This document shows positions 19,729 to 28,819 of a DNA stretch of 64,000 nt, one piece after another (within the stretch, counting starts at the first letter, position 1; each line of letters opens with the position of its first letter). The stretch lies in NCBI RefSeq assembly GCF_014197445.1, contig NZ_JACIFO010000009.1, positions 1-64,000 of the forward strand, in the 5' to 3' direction. The stretch comes from Mesonia hippocampi (lineage in GTDB: Bacteria > Bacteroidota > Bacteroidia > Flavobacteriales > Flavobacteriaceae). The position numbers and the translations under genes were made by a program. Below the pieces are notes generated by a model. The model had not been told where the DNA came from. It did no database searches and saw nothing but the letters and a program-made list of their open reading frames with translations.

Positions 19729-22700
19729 TTATTCTTTAATTAATTTAAATACAGTACTCTTTGTAGCTATATTTACTTTAATAAAGTAAGTTCCACTAGC
19801 TAAATGAGAAACATTTATTGTATAGTTATCCGCATTCACCTGCTTCACTTCTATTCGCTGTCCTAATAAACTATACAGTTCGTAAGTATCAATCACACCA
19901 TTATTGTTTGTAATGGTCAACCTGTCTTTCATTGGGTTTGGATAGTAAGTAACGCCTGCAAAAGTTGGGTCGTCTGTTCCCAGCCCGTCAACATGTACCG
20001 TAATCCCTAACAATTCACTTTCACAAAGTCCTGAAATAGTCTGACTTACATAATACGTGGTCTGATCTTCCAACAAGGTAGTGTCTGCAATTGGATTTAA
20101 TCCATATTCATCTGCATACCATTGTAAGTTAACCCCTTGAACATCTAAATCAGAAACCATTGCACCGCTACCTAACTCAAAACCTTGGTTTATTACCCCT
20201 ACAGGTATATCTGATTCATCTGTCACAGTAATACTAACAGGTAATCTTGATAAGCTTTCACAAGCTCCTAGGGTTTGAGTTGCATAATACACTTTCCCGT
20301 CTTCTAGCACCGTATTTACTGGTAAAGGAGTCTCTGAAGATTCATTCTCATACCATACAATATCTGTTCCTGTTATCTCAATATCTGATAGTCTTGCTCC
20401 TCCACAAAACTCTTGATTTGCTAATCCCGTTGGCGTTGCTGTTGGTGTATAATTAACATTTACCACTAGTTCTTCACGCTGCGTCGCACAAAGGGTTGCA
20501 GACTCTCGTAAAAATACTTCTGTTACCCAGAAAGAAGTAGTTCTATCAATATTCACGGTTATGCTTGGACCTGTTCCGATAATTATTCCTCCAGTTCCAT
20601 CGCTATACCATACTACTTCACTTCCTGTTCCACTTGGTGTTGCTGTTAAAACAATATCACCACCAGGTGAACAAACATCGATATCTGAACCTACAGAAAC
20701 ATTTAAGCCTGAACAATCAAACTCAACAGGTGTTATTGCTAACGCATCACCCTCACAAGCAAAAATGGTTTGTGTTACATAATAGGTAGCTCCACTTGAA
20801 ATAACTTCAGTAGCAGGATCTATAGGCGTTGTTAAGCCTGCATCTGCATACCAGATATAACCTTCATTATATGATGATGATGTTAACTCCAAAATTGGAA
20901 TTGCTTTGGCTAACACATCTCCTCCTATATAATAAGGTGTTGTACTTACTGCCTCTGGCGCTGGTACATTGCCACATTCCACTTTTGAAATATCTAAAGT
21001 ATAATTTGTACTCCCTGTGGTCGAAGAAATCACAATAAAGAATTCATCCCCAGCAGTTACATAATAATCTTCAATACTAATCTTGCTAGCTCCATCCTCT
21101 GTAGTCACTCCTGCAATACAAGTTACACCTATATCTGCACAACTACTATAAATATACATTGAAGTGTTAGGATGTGTAATCCTTGATAACTCAATAGTTA
21201 AGATGTCATCATTTGCAGGGTCTGCTGTATAATGATAAATTACATCATTTCCGTCTAACGATAAAGACCCTGGACACATTGCACCAGCACTGCCACTAAA
21301 ATTATTCCCATAAGTAGCTGTATTTTCTGTATGCGTATAAGGTAAATCGGTATATGTTACCATTTCATCTCCTGTTTGATTTACCGTTGCAATTACTTCT
21401 TCTCTAGGAGATTCACAAATAGAAATTCCTTCTGTAATCTGCCAGTTATAAAAATAATAATAGGCAGTACTACTTGTATATTCATAAGTATTAGAACCTG
21501 ACGTGTAAGCATACCCCGTTTCAAGTATTTCTCCTACTGTACCTATTGGCATTGGGTATTGAAGATAACTATTCAACCAGTCAGACTCATACTTCATCGC
21601 AGGAGCATCATTAGCAACCAGCTTATAATTACCAGGTCCTGGAACTACAAAATTTAAATTCAAAATAACTTTAACAGGGTTAGCACTGCTTCCTCCTCCT
21701 GGCAATGTAACTGTTGTTGAAGCCACTAGAGCATCGGTATCTGTATTGTATAGCTCTATATTAGCAGAACCTCCGCCTGAGCTTGCATCATATACATCTA
21801 CTTTATTAATCGTAAACTGCGAGTCTGCTCTAAAATATAGGCCTCGCCAATAATTAGATGCAGTTGATATACTATAAGCATAAGTCCAGTTTTCTTCTCC
21901 TATATTATTAACTAAACTCCCTTCAAGAAGAACTTCACTAGCCCAAAATGATGTTGTTTGGGTTAAATAAGGCGTTTCAAAAGTAGACCCTATTCCTATC
22001 ACATTTCCTCCTGTAGGTGCATCGTACCAATAAGTTTCACTTCCTGTTCCGCTAGCTGTTGCACTAAGTTCCATTACTCCTGCACAATTTACACTAGCAT
22101 CAACGGTATTAGTTATCGCTAAGGTACTACAATCTATTTCACTTACTGTAATTGCCAATTGCGCTCCTTCACAACCATTATAAGTCTGGCTTACATAATA
22201 AGTTTCTCCATCCACTAAAGTTGCCGTATCAGCTATTGGAGTAACTCCATCAGAAGCATACCAATTTAATGTTACATTATTTTCACGCGTAGCTTCTACT
22301 GTTAAATCGGCAATAGTTTGTCCAGTAGTAAACTCTTGAGTTGGTTCTCCCTCAGGTGCTTCAAATGTAGCACAATCAAAAGGTATGATATCTAAAGTAA
22401 AGCCAACCGTTGGGTTTAACCAGCTAGATACTACCACATAATATTCCTGACCTGCTTGTACTTCAAACTCTTCAATACGAATATCATTTTGACTCGGTCC
22501 TGCGGTAATGCCCGCTACACAATTAGTTCCTATATCTGCACAAGCCTCATAAACAAATAAGCTTGCATAATATCCATCTAAATCAGTTAATGAAAAATCT
22601 ACTAGCTCTGTAGTTGTTGCAGTAAAAGTATAAACAACTTCATTGCCATCTAAGTAACCTACGTTTGTTCCACAATTACTTCCAGGTGTTCCCCTATAAT

Positions 22701-25700
22701 GATTTTGATAATCTTCGGTATTTCCTGTAAAAGTATATGGTAAAGAAGGAATATCTATAGCTACTTCACATGTTGCCCCTTCCACTAAAGGTGCAAAAGG
22801 AATCACAATCCAGTCGGTAGAAGAGGTTGCAGAACATTCTCCCTGAATATATAAATCATATTTTACTCCACTAGTAAGCCCTGTGATAGTATGTGGTAAA
22901 CTTGTTACCACTTCTGTAGTTCCTGATCCTTGTGTAAAGCCTTGTGGACCATATTCGATTGTCCATTGTCCTATTTGAGGATCGTTAAAATCTAGCCAAG
23001 TAACCTCAACCGCATCTAATTGATAATTAGAAAACATCACCTCTTCTGGTGTTAAGCACGGATTAGGCATTTCGTCTACTACTATATCATCAAACACCAC
23101 GGGATGATTACTTGTATCTCCTGTATTACTTCCTGTTACTTTAAATCTAAATTGCACATCACCGCTTATTGTATAAGTAGATAAATCAAATACAAAACGA
23201 TGCCAATTATTACCTAATAAACTTGTCTGCGTTAATAATGTATTCCAATTTGTCCCATCATAAAACTCTACTACAATTTCATTCACTGCGGTATCTGCAT
23301 TATTATAACTGTAGGTATAAAAATCCAATGAAGGTGTTGTTAAAGCTGAAACGTCTATCATTGGAGAAGTAAGAATTGCTTGCTCTCCTGTTTCATTGTT
23401 TGCTCCATCTACCCAAGCATAGTTTGTAAGTCCAGAAGTTGTATGGTCATTTATCCATAATCCCGTTTTATCAAAACTCCAAGCAGACGAGTTATCACTA
23501 TCCAGTACACTCCAACATTCAGGCATTATTACGTCTTCAAATGTTTCTGTATAAGGAGCGACGACAACCTCACATGCAGTTGTAAATGTATAGGGACCTA
23601 CCCATCTACTTACACCATCGGTACCACAATCTGCTTGTACATAATACTCATAAGTTGTATTTGGCTGTAGCCCCGTTTTCGAATACGGTAAACCTGTTAC
23701 AACATCTGTAGGTGTCCCTGAAGGATCTGTTCCTTGTGTCACCAACTCTACATTCCATAAAGTTTGATTAGCTTTAGGTGTCCATATAAAGTCTGCTCCG
23801 GTTGTAGTCACATTTTGAACTCCTAAAGCAACACCAGACATAGAACACAATAGAGGTGTACGAACTTCAAAATCCCCGACAAAAAAGTCATAATTTTCAG
23901 TATCTGCATAAGTTCCATTAGAACCCCAAAAAGCAAACCTTACTGTTTCCCCTGCATACGCTGATAAATCAACTAACTCTAAATCACCTGTATGCGACGG
24001 ATAAGAACTTTGATTATATGTAACCAACGTTTGCCAAGTAGCACCATCATCTATAGTAATAAGCAACAAAACTTCATCATCGCTACCCATACCATTTCCA
24101 TCTGGCGGATTAGGATTATATCCATCCGTTAAAGCTACTTTATATTCCAATTCATAATTCCCTCCTGTTAAATCAAAAGAAGGAGATATCAACCATTCTT
24201 CTTGCAAGGTATTAAACCAAGAAGAACTATATATATTAATTCTTGCAGATTTATCTTTTGACGAATCATTCGCAAAATCATCCTGATACCAACTAGCGCT
24301 ACCAAAACCAGAAGGCCCTTCTGTAGGATCTCCACTTCCTGCTTTTTCCCAACAAGTTGGCATAGGAGACCATGAAGAGAAGTTTTGAAGATAATCAGGC
24401 ACAACAACCGCACACAAAGTAGCAAACTCTACTGGGTTACTCCAGTCGCTTGTTCCATCTACACCACAATCCGCTTGTATATATACCTCATATTTCGTAG
24501 AACTCAATAGACCTGTCATGATATATGGATTCGCGGTTACCCCTGCATAAGTTGGTGTTCCTGTTGGTGTACTTCCTTCTGGAACCACTTCTATATTCCA
24601 AGAAGTTTCTCCACTATTAACCGTCCAACTTACCTCTGCAGAAGTATCTGTTTCACTCGATACAACAACCCCATTAGGATTTATACAAGCAGGCTTTGCT
24701 TCTATACATATATTATCTATATAAAAAGAATCATACGTACCTGTTAAACCGTGTTTCAATCCTACATAACCATCTGTTCCTGCCGGAATAACAACTTGAT
24801 GGCTTTCATAACTATTCGACGCAAGTGTTATTGTTTGTATAGCCGTAAACGTAGTAGGATCTGCAGGCGATGCCAAAGTCCCAACTATTAGCTCTTGTCC
24901 AGTAGACCCATCTACATCAAAAGTTACCCAATTATTACCATCTGACAACGAAGAAACCAATGGACTTACCAAAATATAATCTCCTGAAATATCCGATGAA
25001 TTACTCATATAGAAAGGCAACTCTGTACGCCATTGATACACATAGCCATACCCCGAACCTGAATCTATAAAAGACCAACAATCTGGCAAAGCAGGATTAG
25101 TTGAAGATCCCCCAGGAGAAGAGTCAAAATTCTCACAAACAGGCAGCGGAAAAGCCACACAGGCTGTTCTAAAACGCACAGGCCCTACCCAATTGCTTTG
25201 CCCTTCTGCCCCACAATCAGTCTGCAGATACACCTCGTAAGACGTTAAACCTGTTAAACCTGTTAAAGTATAAGGGCTTGTTACTCCTGTATAAGTAGGC
25301 GTCCCTGAAGGAGTACTTCCTTGCTCTACCACTTCTATATTCCATGAGCTTCCATTAGGATCTAACCAGCTTATATCAGCCGTAATATCTGTAACATTTG
25401 ACGCTTTTAAAGCAGCAGGATCTAAACAAGTAGCCCCTTGCAAAACAGAAACTGCATCTATAGCAATATCTCCTTTATCTCCATTTCCACGCTCTGCACG
25501 AAAACGCACTTGAATTGTCCCCGTAGCAGCATAATCCGTAAGCATTATTTGAATCTTTTCCCAATTGGCTGAAGCTGAAGCTTGTTGTTGCCCCGTGAAC
25601 ACAAACACATCATCTACCCAAGCAGTACCGTCATGTATATCTACATACAAGCTCCCTACATCTGAACCATACATATGATAATCAAAAGAAAGTACCGGCA

Positions 25701-26868
25701 TTGTTAATAAACTCACATCTATCGGTAAAGTTTCTAACATAGCCTCATCTCCTGGAGCCAATACTCCGCTATCTGCAGTAGCTCCTTGCCCTGCTTCTAT
25801 ATAAAAGTACTTCTGCCCATCACTAGCCCCGCTAGGCCCTGTAGAAGAAGAAGGCGTAGAGCCCGAACCAACATTCCAAGCATAAGCATTAGCTGAAGAG
25901 GCCGTCCAACACCTAGAGTTTGTAAAAGCTAAAGACTCCTCATGACCCTCTATATTATCAGACCACGGCGCTTGTTCATTAGTTGCGCAAGCTGTTACAA
26001 AAACATACGGACCTTTCCATATACTATATCCATCCACACCACAATCAGCCTGCACATAAAAATCGTAAGCTGTGTTCGGTTGCAACCCTGTTATTGTATA
26101 AGGATTTGTCACCCCTGTACTTGTCGCCAAACCTATAGGATCCGTCCCAGAAGGGACTACCTCTATATTCCACAAAGTTTCACTATCACCTGCTATCCAA
26201 CTTAAGTCTGCCGTTGTTGAAGTAACCGCAGTAACATCTAAATCTGAAGGAGATAAACAAATAGCACTACTTGTTATATTTAACTGTATATCAGAATAAT
26301 ACTTATACCTGCCTGTAGCCGTAGGAGGCGATGCAGGATTAGGGTTGGTAGAGTCACTACGATAATAAATACTTCTGTATTCTGACGTATTAGTCGCACC
26401 CCAACGTACACTACAATTCCAGCCTGATTGATTCTCATCTACCGCGATTACCAAGTTACTTGTCCCATCATAAACAAAAGGTGTGTCTAAAGTAATCGTC
26501 ATCCATGACCCTACACTAGAAAAGGTCACGTTCCCAGAATACACCTCTGTAAAGTTACCATGCGGCACCCAATCAGTAGTTGATGTAAATTCTGTTTTCG
26601 TTGTCTGCCCCATATAAATTGTCCAATCTTCGCTACTAGTAGTACTAGAAGGAAGCGAAGACACATAAAAAGACACAGATGTAATATTCCCCGAATCATT
26701 TATATCGCTCTGATAAAATATTTGCTGAGAATACGAATACCCATAACAACTATTTATTGGAACAAAACTAGTTGTTGTTGTATTATCCCCTATCGTTATT
26801 TGAGCTTGCCCATGATAAGACAAGACAAAAAAGAAAGTGAATAAAATTAAAGTAATTTTTTTCATCAT
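19729..26868 (-). CDS. T9SS type A sorting-domain surface protein with five FnIII domains, 2379 residues
   Basis: The start is ATG-ATG (26868/26865), either giving a signal peptide ending YHGQAQ. Five FnIII domains recur between about residues 205 and 1310, recognisable by CLxP, then SWNIEVVxxG, then YEVYxQADCGxxGxSxW. They alternate with MAM/choice-of-anchor-like beta-sandwiches (for example VSLLTMPVLSFDYHMYGSD and ALTTPSLDFYTYSYN). Two later domains contain FVYEACADIG/YIYSSCADIG, and Ig-like domains contain YWYDAPTGG and YYVSQT. The C-terminus (YYPNPMKDRLTITN, YELYSLLGQRI, LASGTYFIKVN, VFKLIKE) is a type A T9SS domain. A promoter (26930-26960) lies just upstream, so this gene probably heads the surface-protein block. 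No catalytic signature was recognised. Confidence 0.9.
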   Translation of the reverse strand: MMKKITLILFTFFFVLSYHGQAQITIGDNTTTTSFVPINSCYGYSYSQQIFYQSDINDSGNITSVSFYVSSLPSSTTSSEDWTIYMGQTTKTEFTSTTDWVPHGNFTEVYSGNVTFSSVGSWMTITLDTPFVYDGTSNLVIAVDENQSGWNCSVRWGATNTSEYRSIYYRSDSTNPNPASPPTATGRYKYYSDIQLNITSSAICLSPSDLDVTAVTSTTADLSWIAGDSETLWNIEVVPSGTDPIGLATSTGVTNPYTITGLQPNTAYDFYVQADCGVDGYSIWKGPYVFVTACATNEQAPWSDNIEGHEESLAFTNSRCWTASSANAYAWNVGSGSTPSSSTGPSGASDGQKYFYIEAGQGATADSGVLAPGDEAMLETLPIDVSLLTMPVLSFDYHMYGSDVGSLYVDIHDGTAWVDDVFVFTGQQQASASANWEKIQIMLTDYAATGTIQVRFRAERGNGDKGDIAIDAVSVLQGATCLDPAALKASNVTDITADISWLDPNGSSWNIEVVEQGSTPSGTPTYTGVTSPYTLTGLTGLTSYEVYLQTDCGAEGQSNWVGPVRFRTACVAFPLPVCENFDSSPGGSSTNPALPDCWSFIDSGSGYGYVYQWRTELPFYMSNSSDISGDYILVSPLVSSLSDGNNWVTFDVDGSTGQELIVGTLASPADPTTFTAIQTITLASNSYESHQVVIPAGTDGYVGLKHGLTGTYDSFYIDNICIEAKPACINPNGVVVSSETDTSAEVSWTVNSGETSWNIEVVPEGSTPTGTPTYAGVTANPYIMTGLLSSTKYEVYIQADCGVDGTSDWSNPVEFATLCAVVVPDYLQNFSSWSPMPTCWEKAGSGDPTEGPSGFGSASWYQDDFANDSSKDKSARINIYSSSWFNTLQEEWLISPSFDLTGGNYELEYKVALTDGYNPNPPDGNGMGSDDEVLLLITIDDGATWQTLVTYNQSSYPSHTGDLELVDLSAYAGETVRFAFWGSNGTYADTENYDFFVGDFEVRTPLLCSMSGVALGVQNVTTTGADFIWTPKANQTLWNVELVTQGTDPSGTPTDVVTGLPYSKTGLQPNTTYEYYVQADCGTDGVSRWVGPYTFTTACEVVVAPYTETFEDVIMPECWSVLDSDNSSAWSFDKTGLWINDHTTSGLTNYAWVDGANNETGEQAILTSPMIDVSALTTPSLDFYTYSYNNADTAVNEIVVEFYDGTNWNTLLTQTSLLGNNWHRFVFDLSTYTISGDVQFRFKVTGSNTGDTSNHPVVFDDIVVDEMPNPCLTPEEVMFSNYQLDAVEVTWLDFNDPQIGQWTIEYGPQGFTQGSGTTEVVTSLPHTITGLTSGVKYDLYIQGECSATSSTDWIVIPFAPLVEGATCEVAIDIPSLPYTFTGNTEDYQNHYRGTPGSNCGTNVGYLDGNEVVYTFTATTTELVDFSLTDLDGYYASLFVYEACADIGTNCVAGITAGPSQNDIRIEEFEVQAGQEYYVVVSSWLNPTVGFTLDIIPFDCATFEAPEGEPTQEFTTGQTIADLTVEATRENNVTLNWYASDGVTPIADTATLVDGETYYVSQTYNGCEGAQLAITVSEIDCSTLAITNTVDASVNCAGVMELSATASGTGSETYWYDAPTGGNVIGIGSTFETPYLTQTTSFWASEVLLEGSLVNNIGEENWTYAYSISTASNYWRGLYFRADSQFTINKVDVYDASSGGGSANIELYNTDTDALVASTTVTLPGGGSSANPVKVILNLNFVVPGPGNYKLVANDAPAMKYESDWLNSYLQYPMPIGTVGEILETGYAYTSGSNTYEYTSSTAYYYFYNWQITEGISICESPREEVIATVNQTGDEMVTYTDLPYTHTENTATYGNNFSGSAGAMCPGSLSLDGNDVIYHYTADPANDDILTIELSRITHPNTSMYIYSSCADIGVTCIAGVTTEDGASKISIEDYYVTAGDEFFIVISSTTGSTNYTLDISKVECGNVPAPEAVSTTPYYIGGDVLAKAIPILELTSSSYNEGYIWYADAGLTTPIDPATEVISSGATYYVTQTIFACEGDALAITPVEFDCSGLNVSVGSDIDVCSPGGDIVLTATPSGTGSEVVWYSDGTGGIIIGTGPSITVNIDRTTSFWVTEVFLRESATLCATQREELVVNVNYTPTATPTGLANQEFCGGARLSDIEITGTDIVWYENESSETPLPVNTVLEDGKVYYATQTLGACESLSRLPVSITVTDESDIPVGVINQGFELGSGAMVSDLDVQGVNLQWYADEYGLNPIADTTLLEDQTTYYVSQTISGLCESELLGITVHVDGLGTDDPTFAGVTYYPNPMKDRLTITNNNGVIDTYELYSLLGQRIEVKQVNADNYTINVSHLASGTYFIKVNIATKSTVFKLIKE

Positions 26869-26929
26869 AATTCAATAAGTTTTAAATTATCCATTCGTTA
26901 AAGTTTTAGAAAAATTAATCAATAATCAT

Positions 26930-26960
26930 CAAATATATATTTTTTAAGATTATTTAACAA
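26930..26960 (-). promoter_or_regulatory. Bacteroidota-type promoter for the 2379-residue cargo gene
   Basis: On the minus strand a TATATTTG -7 box (26930-26937, matching TAnnTTTG) lies 20 bases downstream of a TTG -33 element (complement of CAA at 26958-26960). The predicted start site is near 26923, giving a leader of about 55 bases. Confidence 0.65.
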
Positions 26961-27096
26961 ACATTTTTTTAGTTTAGTTTAACTTATTATAACACAATTT
27001 TAATTTAAAAAATTTCTTTTATTGTTAACTAAACCTTTACATCTCTTAATTCTCGTTAAAAATCACACCTAACTCTCCTCTTATTATTTTTTTACA

Positions 27097-27104
27097 TACC
27101 TTTG
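27097..27104 (+). promoter_or_regulatory. -7 box of the metK promoter
   Basis: TACCTTTG fits TAnnTTTG exactly and puts the transcript start near 27110, a few bases before the pseudoknot leader at 27117. No clear -33 TTG is present at the expected distance. The fit to the riboswitch start supports the call. Confidence 0.55.
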
Positions 27105-27116
27105 TACTTTATTAAC

Positions 27117-27163
27117 AGGGAAAGATTTGACTGATTGCAACCCTCTAAAAATGCTAAAGCAGT
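27117..27163 (+). promoter_or_regulatory. Class II-like SAM riboswitch (H-type pseudoknot) ahead of metK
   Basis: P1 pairs AGGG (27117-27120) with CCCT (27141-27144). The long P1 loop, AAAGATTTGACTGATTGCAA (27121-27140), contains ACTG (27130-27133), which can pair with CAGT (27160-27163) downstream of GCTAAAG (27153-27159). From memory, the SAM-II aptamer has the same order: GATTTAAC...TTGCAA in the P1 loop, then GCTAAA followed by the pseudoknot strand. The position about 60 bases upstream of the SAM synthetase start fits feedback control by the product. Identity rests on motif similarity and was not checked with a covariance model. Confidence 0.7.
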
Positions 27164-27222
27164 AAAACTACTCCTTTGCCATTGGCACGCATCAGCCTTA
27201 CTTTCTAAGAAAAAGTATATTT

Positions 27223-28482
27223 ATGTCTTATTTATTTACTTCCGAGAGTGTATCGGAAGGACATCCAGATAAAATTGCAGACCAAATTAGCGATGCACTT
27301 CTTGATCATTTTCTGGCTTTTGATCCCGAATCTAAAACAGCCTGTGAGACCTTAGTAACTACTGGGCAAGTTGTATTGGCGGGCGAAGTAAAATCCAAAA
27401 CTTACATCGATGTGCAACAAATTGCCCGAGAAACCATCAATAATATCGGGTACACAAAAGGCGCGTATCAATTTAGTGGCGATTCCTGCGGCGTAATTTC
27501 GTTAATCCATGAGCAATCCCCAGATATCAATCAAGGGGTAGACAAAGCCAACAAGGAAGAGCAAGGGGCTGGAGACCAAGGAATGATGTTTGGCTACGCT
27601 ACAACAGAAACCGAAAATTATATGCCACTCGCTCTGGCTATTTCCCATCAGATTCTACAGGAATTAGCAAAAATTAGAAAAGAAGGTAAACTCATGCCTT
27701 ACCTTAGACCTGACGCTAAAAGCCAAGTAACCTTAGAGTATGACAATGACAATAATCCTATCCGAATAGATACTATTGTTATTTCTACACAGCACGATGA
27801 TTTTTCTGCTTCAGAAACAGAAATGCTAACCAAGATAAAAGAAGATATTAAAAACATCTTACTTCCAAACGTCATCAAGCAGTTTCCTGAAAAAATTCAA
27901 CAACTCTTTGATGAAAACATCACCTTCCACATCAACCCTACCGGGAAATTTGTAATTGGTGGTCCTCACGGAGATTCGGGACTTACGGGAAGAAAAATTA
28001 TCGTAGATACTTACGGCGGAAAAGGAGCGCATGGCGGAGGCGCCTTCTCTGGGAAAGACCCTAGTAAAGTAGACAGGTCTGCTGCCTATGCTGCCAGACA
28101 TATTGCTAAAAATATGGCTGCTGCTGGAATTGCCGACGAGATCCTTGTACAAATATCCTATGCCATTGGCGTTGCAGAACCTACCTCTATCTCGGTAAAC
28201 ACGTACAACACTGCTAAAGTAAACATGACAGATGGCGAAATTGCTAAACTTATAAAAAGTATTTTCGACCTACGTCCTGCTGCAATCGAAAAACGCCTTA
28301 AACTCCGAAACCCTATCTATTCGGAAACCGCTGCATACGGTCACATGGGAAGAACTCCAAAAACAGTAACCAAAGTATTTGAGAGTCCGTACGCCGGAAA
28401 AATCAGCAAAGAAGTAGAATTATTTACTTGGGAAAAATTAGATTATATCGAGCAAATCAAAAATGCTTTTCATATAAATTAA
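27223..28482 (+). CDS. metK: S-adenosylmethionine synthase
   Basis: This 419-residue cytoplasmic enzyme makes S-adenosylmethionine from methionine and ATP. It opens with the conserved [23 protein letters not shown] (substrate-binding His in GHPDK). It carries the signature [12 protein letters not shown] around residue 118 and the P-loop-like GGGAFSGKD around residue 271, followed by [14 protein letters not shown]. The length is slightly above the ~380-residue bacterial average but normal for Bacteroidota. The ATG at 27223 precedes the conserved N-terminus directly. The leader contains a SAM-II-like pseudoknot and the gene is followed by a strong terminator, so it appears to be transcribed alone and repressed by its product. 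Confidence 0.97.
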   Translation: MSYLFTSESVSEGHPDKIADQISDALLDHFLAFDPESKTACETLVTTGQVVLAGEVKSKTYIDVQQIARETINNIGYTKGAYQFSGDSCGVISLIHEQSPDINQGVDKANKEEQGAGDQGMMFGYATTETENYMPLALAISHQILQELAKIRKEGKLMPYLRPDAKSQVTLEYDNDNNPIRIDTIVISTQHDDFSASETEMLTKIKEDIKNILLPNVIKQFPEKIQQLFDENITFHINPTGKFVIGGPHGDSGLTGRKIIVDTYGGKGAHGGGAFSGKDPSKVDRSAAYAARHIAKNMAAAGIADEILVQISYAIGVAEPTSISVNTYNTAKVNMTDGEIAKLIKSIFDLRPAAIEKRLKLRNPIYSETAAYGHMGRTPKTVTKVFESPYAGKISKEVELFTWEKLDYIEQIKNAFHIN

Positions 28483-28570
28483 ACCTTCCTGAAAATAAAA
28501 GTAGGAGTTTTGATTATTAAACTGTTACACTTATAGTATAGGTGCTAATTCTATACAATCCACTCTTTTT

Positions 28571-28607
28571 AAAAAGCCTTACAACAAAGTTAAGTAAGGC
28601 TTTTTTA
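28571..28607 (+). terminator. Intrinsic terminator downstream of metK
   Basis: AAAAAGCCTTAC (28571-28582) pairs perfectly with GTAAGGCTTTTT (28594-28605) around an 11-base loop and runs into a T-tract. It lies about 90 bases beyond the metK stop. Confidence 0.9.
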
Positions 28608-28627
28608 TTTTCTTTACATATAAAATG

Positions 28628-28635
28628 TATTTTTG
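28628..28635 (+). promoter_or_regulatory. -7 box ahead of the DUF5522 gene
   Basis: TATTTTTG matches TAnnTTTG and lies only 5 bases before the ATG at 28641, predicting a start site at or next to the first codon. The -33 region is a T-tract without a clear TTG. Confidence 0.45.
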
Positions 28636-28640
28636 TAACT

Positions 28641-28796
28641 ATGAGTACAAAACGAATTCCATTAGAGGAAGGTGACTATTACCTAACCCCCGAAGGTTAT
28701 CGCTGCTTTACAGAGCAATATCACCTAAAAAGAGGCTATTGCTGCAAAAGCGGTTGTCGCCATTGCCCTTATGGTTACAATAAAAAACAAGAATAA
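28641..28796 (+). CDS. Small DUF5522 cysteine-rich protein
   Basis: This 51-residue protein contains EGDYYLTPEGYRCFTEQYHL followed by KRGYCCKSGCRHCPYGYNKK. The CC-x3-C-x2-C motif is the signature of the DUF5522 family, small Bacteroidota proteins of unknown function whose cysteines suggest metal binding (inference). The ATG at 28641 is chosen because the family begins shortly before the (E)GDYY motif. The longer frame from 28542 would run through the metK terminator and has no family-like sequence. A -7 box 5 bases upstream implies a very short or leaderless message. hutU starts 23 bases downstream and may be co-transcribed. Confidence 0.8.
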   Translation: MSTKRIPLEEGDYYLTPEGYRCFTEQYHLKRGYCCKSGCRHCPYGYNKKQE

Positions 28797-28819
28797 GCCA
28801 ACACAAAAATTACTTTTTT

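Larger units (their letters stand above)
26869..27222. other. Divergent intergenic region: promoters and SAM-riboswitch-like leader
   Basis: This 354-base gap separates the minus-strand 2379-residue cargo gene from plus-strand metK. The left part holds a minus-strand promoter (26930-26960). The right part holds a plus-strand -7 box (27097-27104) followed at once by a pseudoknot leader (27117-27163). The centre (26961-27090) is AT-rich without further recognisable structure. Confidence 0.7.

Noticed and set aside
24189-24425. Minus-strand open frame of 78 codons inside the 2379-residue cargo gene
   Set aside because: Same-strand shadow in another frame of a continuous, well-structured FnIII protein; no sign of a frameshift.
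28542-28640. Longer N-terminus for the DUF5522 protein
   Set aside because: It would run through the metK terminator and the promoter box, and the added residues show no family similarity.
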